Positions 1-5,422 of a stretch of DNA of 6,486 bases are shown here, in pieces. A program made the position numbers and the translations under genes. Below the pieces are notes generated by a model. The model was not told the origin of the DNA. It did no database searches and was given only the letters and a program-made list of their open reading frames with translations. Location: assembly GCA_964469055.1 (NCBI GenBank), contig CAYXXN010000139.1:1-6486 (forward strand), given 5' to 3'. Origin of the DNA: CAYXXN01 sp964469055. Lineage in GTDB: Bacteria; Acidobacteriota; Thermoanaerobaculia; Multivoradales; JAHEKO01. Each line of letters begins with the position of its first letter. Positions within the stretch are counted from its first letter, which is position 1.

Positions 1-133
1 CGACGACGGCGTGCTCGATCTCTGGATCGGGGCCTGCAATGGCACGCGGGTCTTCATGGGCTTCACCCCGGTGCTCTTCGCTGACGGGTTCGAGTCAGGT
101 GACATCGCGGCGTGGGACGAGATGATGCAGTAG
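1..133 (+). CDS. C-terminal end of a probable secreted protein (5' truncated)
   Basis: Only the last 43 codons are in the window, read from base 2 to the TAG at 131-133. The visible protein contains LWIGACNGTRVFMGF and ends in FADGFESGDIAAWDEMMQ. The DGFESGDxxxW pattern near the C-terminus resembles a short tail I recall on many exported proteins in Acidobacteriota-like and some proteobacterial genomes, often a few residues before the stop. It has no hydrophobic segment or basic end, so it is not a PEP-CTERM or LPXTG-type anchor. The main domain lies outside the window, so no function can be given. The next gene starts 49 nt downstream on the same strand and no convincing terminator lies between them. 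Confidence 0.75.
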   Translation, partial: DDGVLDLWIGACNGTRVFMGFTPVLFADGFESGDIAAWDEMMQ

Positions 134-182
134 GGCCCTGCGTCCCACTCCTCATGACACCGGGATAGCAGGCAGCCCGCGC

Positions 183-1406
183 TTGCCGCGACGCGAATGG
201 CTGAGCGAGGCGGTGTGGCTCGCCGCGATCGCGCTCTTCGTCACGCTGCTCTTCGGCGTCTCCTCCCTCGACATCGCCGCCGCGGGGTTGTTCTATCGGC
301 CCGGGGCCGTGGATCGCTGGCCGCTGGCGACGGAGTTCCCGTGGCCGGTGCTCTACGATGCCGCGACCTGGATCACGGCATCGCTCGTGATCGCGGGCCT
401 CATGGCGGTCGCCGCCGGCGTCCTACGCCAGCGAACCCTGTGGCGCCGACACGCGGTCTTCGTGTTGCTCAGCGTCGTCGTGGGTCCCGGCCTGCTCGGG
501 AACGCGCTCTTCAAGGACCATTGGGATCACCCGCGACCGCGTGAGATCGTCGAGTTCGGAGGGCCGCGGCACTATGTGCCCTCGCCGCTCGTCGGGAGCG
601 AAGGGGGCGGTTCCTTTCCTTGCGGGCACTGCACGGTCGGCTTCCTGTACGGCGTCGGCTGGTGGATCTGGAAACGTCGCCGCCCGGCGTGGGCGCGAGC
701 CTCGCTCACCGTGGGTCTGCTCACGGGCGGCCTGCTGGGCGTGGGGCGCATGGCTGCGGGCGCTCATTTTCTCTCGGATATCCTGTGGTCGGCGCTTCTC
801 GCGTTCGGGGTGTCGCATCTTCTCTACTACCACGCGCTGCGCGTGCCCCGTGATGTAGAGGTCGAGTCCGCCGCGCCCAGAGTCCGTCGTCCCGAGCCTC
901 GATGGCAGCGGGCAACGACCGTGATGGCGGTACTCGGAGCCGCGGGTGTGCTCATCGCGCTGTTCGCGACGGCTCATGGCACGCCGCTGAGTCGAGTCCT
1001 GTCGCTCTCCTCGCTGCCGAGTGCTCCGCGGGTCCTCGAAGTCGAAGCGAGAATGGCGAACATCGAGATCGCGCTGGTCGACACTCCGGCCTCGGAGATT
1101 TCGATCACGGGCGAGCTGCACGGCTTCGGGCTGCCGATGAGCCGCCTCGAGACGCACCTCGAGTTCGTGCCGGATCCGGTGCCAACGCTGCGCTACCGGA
1201 TCGAGCAGCACGGTTGGTTCACGGATCTCGATGGTCTCGCCACGCTCCGCGTGCCTGCCGCTAGGCTCGAACGCGTCGTCGTCCGACTCGGCCAGGGCGA
1301 CATTCGGGTAACGGACGCGACGCGGTCGGGTGTGGTGAGAAACGGAGCTCTTCGCCTCGAGCTCCATACCGGCGCCGGGCACGTCCAGTCACCCGACCGA
1401 AACTAG
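183..1406 (+). CDS. PAP2-family membrane phosphatase fused to a C-terminal extracytoplasmic beta-rich domain
   Basis: This 407-residue protein has the full PAP2 (type 2 phosphatidic acid phosphatase) signature. Motif C1 is K111 with R118-P119 (KDHWDHPRP). Motif C2 is P146-C-G-H149. Motif C3 is R189, H195 and D199 (GRMAAGAHFLSD). Ser is replaced by Cys in C2 and by Gly at the start of C3, but the catalytic Lys, Arg and His residues remain. Hydrophobic segments near 10-30, 61-81, 90-109, 151-163, 172-190 and 197-216 place the active site on the periplasmic face, and the basic loops KRRRP (164-168) and 233-243 fall inside. A seventh segment (about 244-262) exports residues 280-407. That part alternates short hydrophobic strands and resembles DUF4097/adhesin-like beta repeats, but I am not sure of the family. 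Family members dephosphorylate lipid phosphates such as undecaprenyl-PP, lipid A or phosphatidate; the substrate here is unknown. The start is TTG with a weak AGG 10 nt upstream. No in-frame ATG lies nearby, and GTG at residue 11 (base 213) is an alternative. Confidence 0.88.
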   Translation: MPRREWLSEAVWLAAIALFVTLLFGVSSLDIAAAGLFYRPGAVDRWPLATEFPWPVLYDAATWITASLVIAGLMAVAAGVLRQRTLWRRHAVFVLLSVVVGPGLLGNALFKDHWDHPRPREIVEFGGPRHYVPSPLVGSEGGGSFPCGHCTVGFLYGVGWWIWKRRRPAWARASLTVGLLTGGLLGVGRMAAGAHFLSDILWSALLAFGVSHLLYYHALRVPRDVEVESAAPRVRRPEPRWQRATTVMAVLGAAGVLIALFATAHGTPLSRVLSLSSLPSAPRVLEVEARMANIEIALVDTPASEISITGELHGFGLPMSRLETHLEFVPDPVPTLRYRIEQHGWFTDLDGLATLRVPAARLERVVVRLGQGDIRVTDATRSGVVRNGALRLELHTGAGHVQSPDRN

Positions 1407-1427
1407 CCGATGGCCAGCGCCCCGCTA

Positions 1428-1449
1428 GGCGAGGCCCTCGGGGGCCGCC
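1428..1449. terminator. Possible bidirectional terminator hairpin between convergent genes
   Basis: GGCCC (1433-1437) pairs with GGGCC (1442-1446) around a TCGG loop, and GGC (1428-1430) can add to GCC (1447-1449) with a two-base bulge. The hairpin lies in the 55-nt gap between the two convergent PAP2 genes, where a shared terminator is expected. There is no T-run on either side, so intrinsic termination is uncertain, and in DNA this GC-rich such a stem could arise by chance. Confidence 0.3.
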
Positions 1450-1461
1450 AGTGCTGCAGGG

Positions 1462-2271
1462 TCAGAAACGCAGGCGGAGGAGCATCGCCTGGCGATCCGG
1501 GGCGAGCTCCAAGGAGACGATCGGAGGTGTGGAGGAGTCAAGAAAGGCGTCGTGAAGGAGCACGCTGACGAAGCGGCCCAGGGCGGCGCCGGCGAGCACG
1601 TCGGATGGATAGTGGGCCCCTGCTTCGACACGGGCCCAGGCGGTACCGGCGGCCAGGGTTTCGATTCCGGCGCCGAGACCGAGGCGAACGGAGCGCCGGA
1701 GAGTGGAGCGTCTGAGGTTCTCCGACGCCATTGCCGACGAAGCGAAGGCGGCCGAGCTGTGACCTGCCGGAAAGCTCTGATCGCTGAGCCCATTCGGGCG
1801 CTCCCTCCCGGTCGCCTCCTTGAGGAGATCCGCGACGCCGGCGGTCGTGAGCACGGCAGCTTCTTCGCAGAGCAGTCGCTCGGGGCGCGAGTGAGGAGCG
1901 CGATCCGCCGCCGGGACAGCGAGGATCGTCAAGACCATGCCGAGGTGCGAGGCGACGAGCAGCTGGTCGCTGGCGCGGCGGGCGCCATCCGTGGAGCCGA
2001 AAACCGGTGTCTCGCGCCGCGCCCAATCGGAGATCTCCTGGTCCCAACCGCCGGCCGCCACGGCGGCCGCGGCCGTCGCCGGTCCCCACGTCCCCGGCGC
2101 GCGCCCGGCGTTCTGCAAGGCCTGCCGCCAGCGCTCCTTGCTCGGCCACCGGCCTTGCGGACCGCTCCCCGACGCGCACCCGCCGAGCAGGACGAGAAGC
2201 GCCAGGCTGGCGGCACCGAGCCGGCGACGCGTGCGAGAGAGCGATGGGCCCCGGCCCCGAGGATCTAGCAC
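1462..2271 (-). CDS. PAP2-family phosphatase lipoprotein
   Basis: The 269-residue protein starts with a lipoprotein signal: a basic n-region (RTRRR, 13-17), a hydrophobic core and lipobox LGGC with Cys32. Ala, not Asp, at +2 favours outer-membrane sorting if Lol-type rules apply. The PAP2 motifs are complete apart from the serines: C1 is K151 with R158-P159 (KEATGRERP), C2 is P168-A-G-H171, and C3 is R214, H220 and D224 (ARVEAGAHYPSD). Hydrophobic stretches are weak, so this is likely a soluble, lipid-anchored periplasmic enzyme, nearer to bacterial acid phosphatases than to polytopic PAP2 proteins. The end reads LLRLRF, a short amphipathic strand with a terminal Phe. The start is GTG, because an in-frame TGA lies just upstream (bases 2275-2277). 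No clear Shine-Dalgarno is seen. The gene converges on the other PAP2 gene and diverges from the small basic protein gene. The substrate is unknown; lipid or sugar phosphates are plausible. Confidence 0.85.
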   Translation of the reverse strand: MLDPRGRGPSLSRTRRRLGAASLALLVLLGGCASGSGPQGRWPSKERWRQALQNAGRAPGTWGPATAAAAVAAGGWDQEISDWARRETPVFGSTDGARRASDQLLVASHLGMVLTILAVPAADRAPHSRPERLLCEEAAVLTTAGVADLLKEATGRERPNGLSDQSFPAGHSSAAFASSAMASENLRRSTLRRSVRLGLGAGIETLAAGTAWARVEAGAHYPSDVLAGAALGRFVSVLLHDAFLDSSTPPIVSLELAPDRQAMLLRLRF

Positions 2272-2318
2272 TCTTCAGATTCTAGCGATCGGCTCGAGAA
2301 GGCCCAGTGCCGAGGCCC

Positions 2319-2332
2319 GGCGCCTAGGCGCC
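2319..2332. repeat. Perfect 14-bp palindrome in the divergent intergenic region
   Basis: GGCGCCTAGGCGCC is its own reverse complement. It sits in the 152-nt region between the start of the lipoprotein PAP2 gene (-) and the small basic protein gene (+). The position would suit an operator for a dimeric regulator or an RNA hairpin in a leader. With this base composition it could also be chance. No convincing sigma-70 boxes were found around it. Confidence 0.35.
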
Positions 2333-2423
2333 GCCCAGGGCTGTTGTGACAGACTGGGCGTGCGGTTTGCTGCCCTGTGGCTCGCTGGAGCTGGTGCCAT
2401 CGTTCGGCGACCGGGAGGAGACG

Positions 2424-2630
2424 ATGGCAAAGAGCTCAGGCCAGACTTTCGCGAAGCGGCAGAGGGAAATAGCGCGCCGGGAAAAGCGGCAGCTGAAGGC
2501 TCAGAGACTGAGGGAACGCAGGCTGCTCCGCGCCGAGACTCGGGACGCGACGGCGGCGGGCGGGCCGGCGGCCTCGATGGGAGTTGAAGGGCGGGTCGAG
2601 GTCGACGAGCAGCGACCGCCTCGGCCTTGA
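2424..2630 (+). CDS. Small highly basic hypothetical protein (68 aa)
   Basis: The start is the ATG at 2424, preceded by a strong GGAGGAG (2414-2420). Farther upstream the frame stays open to an ATG at 2346, but that one has no ribosome binding site. The first 40 residues begin MAKSSGQTFAKRQREIARRE and are very rich in Lys, Arg, Gln and Glu. They look like one long charged, possibly coiled-coil helix. The remainder (about 41-68) is Ala/Gly/Pro rich and probably disordered. Short proteins with a similar start (MAK..TFxKRxRE.xRREK) are, from memory, common and uncharacterised in Acidobacteriota and Deltaproteobacteria-type genomes. Binding to nucleic acid or the ribosome is conceivable from the charge alone, but no function is established. 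The gene stands alone between a divergent neighbour and a downstream gene with its own promoter. Confidence 0.7.
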   Translation: MAKSSGQTFAKRQREIARREKRQLKAQRLRERRLLRAETRDATAAGGPAASMGVEGRVEVDEQRPPRP

Positions 2631-2718
2631 GGTGGCGCCGCCGGACCCCCTGAGCTGGCCCGCCTGGGGCCGGCCTCGGCCCTGTGGAAAGCGCCGCAGC
2701 GACGGGCGAGACGGACCG

Positions 2719-2727
2719 TGCTATATT
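2719..2727 (+). promoter_or_regulatory. Extended -10 promoter for the small exported protein gene
   Basis: The sequence TGCTATATT matches an extended -10 element (TGn followed by a TATAAT-like hexamer at 2722-2727), 41 bp before the ATG at 2768. Transcription would start around 2734, leaving a short leader with AGGAGG at 2758-2763. I see no good -35 box at the usual distance, which is acceptable for extended -10 promoters. It is an AT-rich patch in otherwise GC-rich DNA, which supports the call. Confidence 0.55.
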
Positions 2728-2767
2728 CCGGCCGCTCAAGGGCTTTTTCGTAGTTCGAGGAGGCGGT

Positions 2768-3244
2768 ATGGGCAACAAGGCTCGCACTTTCATCCTCTCT
2801 CTGGCGCTGGCGCTGGTGGCCGGCGTCGTGGCGGCCGAGACGTTCACGGTGACGCTCGATGACGGCGCCTCGCTGATGACTCGCTACCGGCCCAAGCTGG
2901 CGGTGGGCGACAAGGTCTACCTCCTGACCGACGTCGGCAACTGGATCTCGTTCGACCGGACGACCGTCGTGTCCGTGACCTCGGACCTCGAGAGTCGGGG
3001 CTACGGTCTGGTGATCGACACCACGACCATCGCCCTGGGCATCGCTCCGAACGACCGCGCCGTGGTCGGCGAGCAGCAGGAGATCAGCGGCAGCACGGCG
3101 CTCCTGAACTACCTGCAGGCGCGCGACGCGGAGGCACAGAGCTACACCGTGCCGCAGTTCGTCGAGCCCGAGCAGTCGACCGGCATCCCGCTCTCCTACA
3201 CTCAGGAGACGACGCCGCCGATGGGGTACATTCCGCCCAAGTAG
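2768..3244 (+). CDS. Small exported hypothetical protein (158 aa)
   Basis: The ATG at 2768 was chosen over an in-frame start at 2684 for three reasons. AGGAGG lies 4 nt upstream, a promoter lies between the two starts, and the protein then opens with a proper signal peptide: a basic start with K4 and R6, a hydrophobic core at 7-21, and likely cleavage after VAA (residue 23). The mature part has short beta-strand-like stretches: TFTVTLDDG, DKVYLLTDVGNWISFDR and TTTIALGIAPND. A Pro/Gln-rich tail follows, ending MGYIPPK. DGASLMTRYRP followed by VYLLTDVGNWISFDRTTVVSV looks like a small SH3-like barrel, but that is inference. I do not recognise the family and assign no function. No lipobox and no internal membrane segment are seen. 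The downstream B12 operon has its own leader, and a terminator-like hairpin separates the two. Confidence 0.8.
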   Translation: MGNKARTFILSLALALVAGVVAAETFTVTLDDGASLMTRYRPKLAVGDKVYLLTDVGNWISFDRTTVVSVTSDLESRGYGLVIDTTTIALGIAPNDRAVVGEQQEISGSTALLNYLQARDAEAQSYTVPQFVEPEQSTGIPLSYTQETTPPMGYIPPK

Positions 3245-3263
3245 GGCGATCTCGCGTTCCGTT

Positions 3264-3289
3264 GCCGGACGCTCCCGCGGCCGGCGTTT
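3264..3289 (+). terminator. Probable terminator after the exported protein gene
   Basis: GCCGG (3264-3268) plus CGC (3270-3272) pairs with GCG (3277-3279) plus CCGGC (3281-3285) around a TCCC loop, with one A/G mismatch, followed by GTTT. It starts 20 nt after the stop codon. The T-tract is short, so termination may be partial. Confidence 0.45.
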
Positions 3290-3299
3290 GACAAACCAT

Positions 3300-3477
3300 C
3301 GCGCCGTTGGCGAAGGGAAGCCGGTGAGAAACCGGCGCGGCCCCCGCCACTGTGACCGGGGACGAAACCGGAGAACCACTGCGCGGACGAGATCGACGCC
3401 CCGTGAGGCGTCCGGTCTCCCGCGTGGGAAGGTCCGGGAGTAGATCGATCCGGAAGCCAGGAGACCTGCCCGGCGCG
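3300..3477 (+). promoter_or_regulatory. Cobalamin (B12) riboswitch aptamer
   Basis: The conserved core of the cobalamin riboswitch is plain. AAGGGAA (3313-3319) leads into GCCGGT...ACCGGC (3320-3325 with 3331-3336, loop GAGAA), then CCCGCCACTGT (3343-3353). The 3' B12 box AGCCAGGAGACCTGCC lies at 3455-3470. An outer helix closes the element: CGCGCCG (3300-3306) is exactly complementary to CGGCGCG (3471-3477), the same place as the closing stem of the E. coli btuB leader. A peripheral hairpin, GACGCC/GGCGTC, lies at 3395-3412. The riboswitch precedes btuB, btuF and an ABC ATPase. Adenosyl- or other cobalamin binding is expected to turn off downstream expression. The core match is seen directly; which cobalamin form it prefers cannot be read with confidence. 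Confidence 0.95.
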
Positions 3478-3485
3478 CCGACGCC

Positions 3486-3509
3486 GCCGCTCGCGACCCC
3501 GCGAGCGGC
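3486..3509 (+). other. Strong 10-bp hairpin between riboswitch aptamer and terminator
   Basis: GCCGCTCGCG (3486-3495) pairs perfectly with CGCGAGCGGC (3500-3509) around an ACCC loop, 8 nt after the riboswitch closing helix. No T-tract follows. It may be a spacer helix, a pause hairpin or part of the expression platform. The downstream GCGGGG at 3522-3527 is complementary to CCCCGC (3559-3564) in the terminator 5' arm and so is a candidate anti-terminator strand. Confidence 0.5.
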
Positions 3510-3556
3510 AACCCCCGGGGTGCGGGGACGGCCGGCGGCGCCTGGCGCTCGCCCTC

Positions 3557-3590
3557 CGCCCCGCCTTTCGGCGGGGCGTCGTGCTTTCTT
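3557..3590 (+). terminator. Riboswitch-controlled Rho-independent-type terminator
   Basis: CGCCCCGCC (3557-3565) pairs perfectly with GGCGGGGCG (3570-3578) around a TTTC loop: 9 bp, nearly all G-C. The T-rich but interrupted TCGTGCTTTCTT follows. It lies between the B12 aptamer and btuB, ending 4 nt before the btuB Shine-Dalgarno, as expected for transcriptional attenuation. Because the hairpin sits so near AGGAGG (3594-3599), an effect on translation is also possible. Confidence 0.75.
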
Positions 3591-3604
3591 CGCAGGAGGC
3601 AGCC

Positions 3605-5422
3605 ATGCTGGCCGCTTGGACCCTGCTCGGGATCGTCGGGGGCTCGATCCCGAACGCCGATGTCGCGCCCCCCGAAACCCGAGTCGAGGAGACCCTCGTC
3701 GTCACCGCTTCCCTCGAGGAGGAGGAGCCGACCGCCCTGCCGGTGACCGTGTCGGTCGTCGGCGCGCCCGAGATCGCCGCTCGCCAGACGACGGCGGTCT
3801 CCGACCTCCTGGCCACCGTCGCCGGCATCGACGTCGGCCGCCTGGGCGGGCCGGGCAAGGTGACCTCGCTCTTCACCCGCGGCACCAACTCCACCCACAC
3901 CCTGGTGCTGTGGAACGGGGTCGAGTTGAACGATCCCTTCTTCGGCGGCTTCGACGCCGCCTACCTCCCCACCGACGGTCTCGATCGCGTCGAGGTGGTG
4001 CGCGGCCCGGCAAGCGCGCTCTACGGCTCCGACGCGTTGGGCGGCGTCGTGCAGGTGGTCTCCCGCCGCCGCGACGGCGCGGTGCTGCGTCTCGAGGGCG
4101 GGAGCGACGACTACCTGCGGGGCGGGGTGGCGGCCGGCGGGTCAGCCGGCGCCTTCCACTTCGACCTCGACGGCCACGTGCGGCGGGGGAACGGCGAGCT
4201 TCCCAACGACTTCTACGACGGCGAGGAGGTGGTGGCGCGGGGCGAGTGGGCGCTCGGCGAGGAGGCCTCGCTCGGCCTGCTGGCGCGCGTCGGGGACGCC
4301 ACCATCGGCCTGCCCTTCGACTTCTCGGGTCGGCCGACCTCGCGGCGGACCCAAGACTCGGAGACGACCCAGCTCGCCGTCCCTTTCCGCTGGCGTCGCG
4401 AGGAATGGGAGGTCGCCGCCCAGCTCGCCAGCCATCAACTCAAGCTGGCGATCGCGGACCTCGACGACCCCTTCGCCGCCAGCAGCTCGAAGGGCGAGGC
4501 CCTGACCAGTCGGGCCGTCGCCACGCGGCACTTCGGCGGCGAGCGCTGGCTCGCCTTCGGGGGTGACTGGGAGCGCGAGGAGGCGACCAGCGCCTCGGCC
4601 TTCGGACCGGGCCTGACCGCCGACCGCCAGCGCACCTGGGCGGCCTTCGCCGAGGGGCACGCCGAGCGCGGACCGTGGGTGTTCGACCTCGGGGTGCGCC
4701 GCGACGACAACGACGCCTTCGGCTCGGAGACGACCGGCCGCGCCGGCCTGCGCCGGGCGCTGCCGGGCGGCGCCCACCTGCGTGCCGCCTGGGCCGAGGG
4801 CTTCAGGGCCCCGTCGCTCGGCGACCTCTACTTCCCGGGGTTCGGCAATCCTCAGCTCCTCCCCGAGCGCAGCACGAGCTGGGAGCTCGCCGGCGGCCTC
4901 GAGCGGTCGGCCTGGGGGCTCGACGTGGCGCTCTTCACGATCGACCTCGACGAGCTCATCGTCTTCGACTTCGCCACCTTCCTGCCGCAGAACATCGGCC
5001 GGGCCCGCAGCCGGGGCGTCGAGGCCGAGGTCGAGTTCGGGCGCGACCGTTTCTGGGGTCGCGCCAACGCGAGCTTCCTCGACGCCGAGGATCTGGAGAG
5101 CGGCGAGCCGCTGGCGCGACGCCCCGAGTGGCGGGGGAGTATCGTCGGCGGCTGGACCCTCGGCCGCCTGCGCTTCACAGCGAGCGGTCGTTACGTTGGC
5201 GAGCGCGAGGACTTCGGGGGCGTGCCGCTCGCCGGCTACTGGCTGGCGGGCCTCGCCCTCGAGCGGCCGCTCTCCCGCGGTCTCACCCCGTACGGCCGCA
5301 TCGAGAACCTGTTCGACGAACGATACGACGAGGCCGTCGGCTTCCCGGCGGCGGGGCGGAGCCTCGTCGTGGGTCTCTCCGCCGATCTCGGAGGTCGATG
5401 GCGCGAACCTGCGGCGCCCTGA
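3605..5422 (+). CDS. btuB: TonB-dependent outer-membrane cobalamin receptor BtuB
   Basis: BtuB imports vitamin B12 across the outer membrane using TonB energy. This 605-residue protein is close in length to E. coli BtuB. A TonB box, ETLVVTAS (29-36), is followed by the plug domain (about 44-152) with the typical run LVLWNGVELNDPFFGG (100-115), then RVEVVRGPASALYGSDALGG (128-147). A 22-strand-type barrel completes the protein, and its last part contains RIENLFDERYDEAVGFPAAG (565-584), a BtuB-like end motif. The assignment rests on this plus the upstream B12 riboswitch and the downstream btuF. The ATG at 3605 is preferred because AGGAGG lies 5 nt upstream; an in-frame GTG at 3581 falls in the terminator tail. 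The signal peptide is unusual: residues 1-18 are hydrophobic with no Lys or Arg. The barrel strand ends near L595 and a polar tail GGRWREPAAP follows instead of a terminal aromatic. The gene overlaps btuF by 25 nt. Confidence 0.93.
   Translation: MLAAWTLLGIVGGSIPNADVAPPETRVEETLVVTASLEEEEPTALPVTVSVVGAPEIAARQTTAVSDLLATVAGIDVGRLGGPGKVTSLFTRGTNSTHTLVLWNGVELNDPFFGGFDAAYLPTDGLDRVEVVRGPASALYGSDALGGVVQVVSRRRDGAVLRLEGGSDDYLRGGVAAGGSAGAFHFDLDGHVRRGNGELPNDFYDGEEVVARGEWALGEEASLGLLARVGDATIGLPFDFSGRPTSRRTQDSETTQLAVPFRWRREEWEVAAQLASHQLKLAIADLDDPFAASSSKGEALTSRAVATRHFGGERWLAFGGDWEREEATSASAFGPGLTADRQRTWAAFAEGHAERGPWVFDLGVRRDDNDAFGSETTGRAGLRRALPGGAHLRAAWAEGFRAPSLGDLYFPGFGNPQLLPERSTSWELAGGLERSAWGLDVALFTIDLDELIVFDFATFLPQNIGRARSRGVEAEVEFGRDRFWGRANASFLDAEDLESGEPLARRPEWRGSIVGGWTLGRLRFTASGRYVGEREDFGGVPLAGYWLAGLALERPLSRGLTPYGRIENLFDERYDEAVGFPAAGRSLVVGLSADLGGRWREPAAP

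Noticed and set aside
154..168. ATG at 154 as a gene start upstream of the membrane PAP2 gene
   Set aside because: It runs into a TAG after four codons and is in a different frame.
2344..2372. TTGTGA as a -35 box for the small basic protein gene
   Set aside because: No acceptable -10 hexamer lies 16-18 nt downstream.
2346..2423. N-terminal extension of the small basic protein from an in-frame start at 2346
   Set aside because: No ribosome binding site is seen there, and the sequence character changes sharply at 2424, which is preceded by GGAGGAG.
2684..2767. N-terminal extension of the exported protein from an in-frame ATG at 2684
   Set aside because: The extension would bury the signal peptide, and it spans the extended -10 promoter; ATG 2768 has the ribosome binding site.
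3288..3293. TTGACA, a perfect -35 hexamer, as the promoter of the B12 operon
   Set aside because: A -10 box 17 nt later would fall at 3311-3316 (CGAAGG, no match), and transcription would start inside the aptamer, losing the closing helix that begins at 3300.
3581..3604. In-frame GTG at 3581 as the btuB start
   Set aside because: It lies in the terminator tail with no Shine-Dalgarno, while the ATG at 3605 has AGGAGG 5 nt upstream.
2501..3898. Long minus-strand open frame covering the exported protein gene and B12 leader
   Set aside because: It runs antisense across a riboswitch, two terminators and real genes; its translation is Arg/Gly/Ala-rich with no domain pattern, as expected from GC-rich shadow frames.
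3352..4566. Long plus-strand open frame starting inside the riboswitch
   Set aside because: It begins within the aptamer and overlaps btuB in another frame; the product is Arg/Pro-rich without recognisable motifs.
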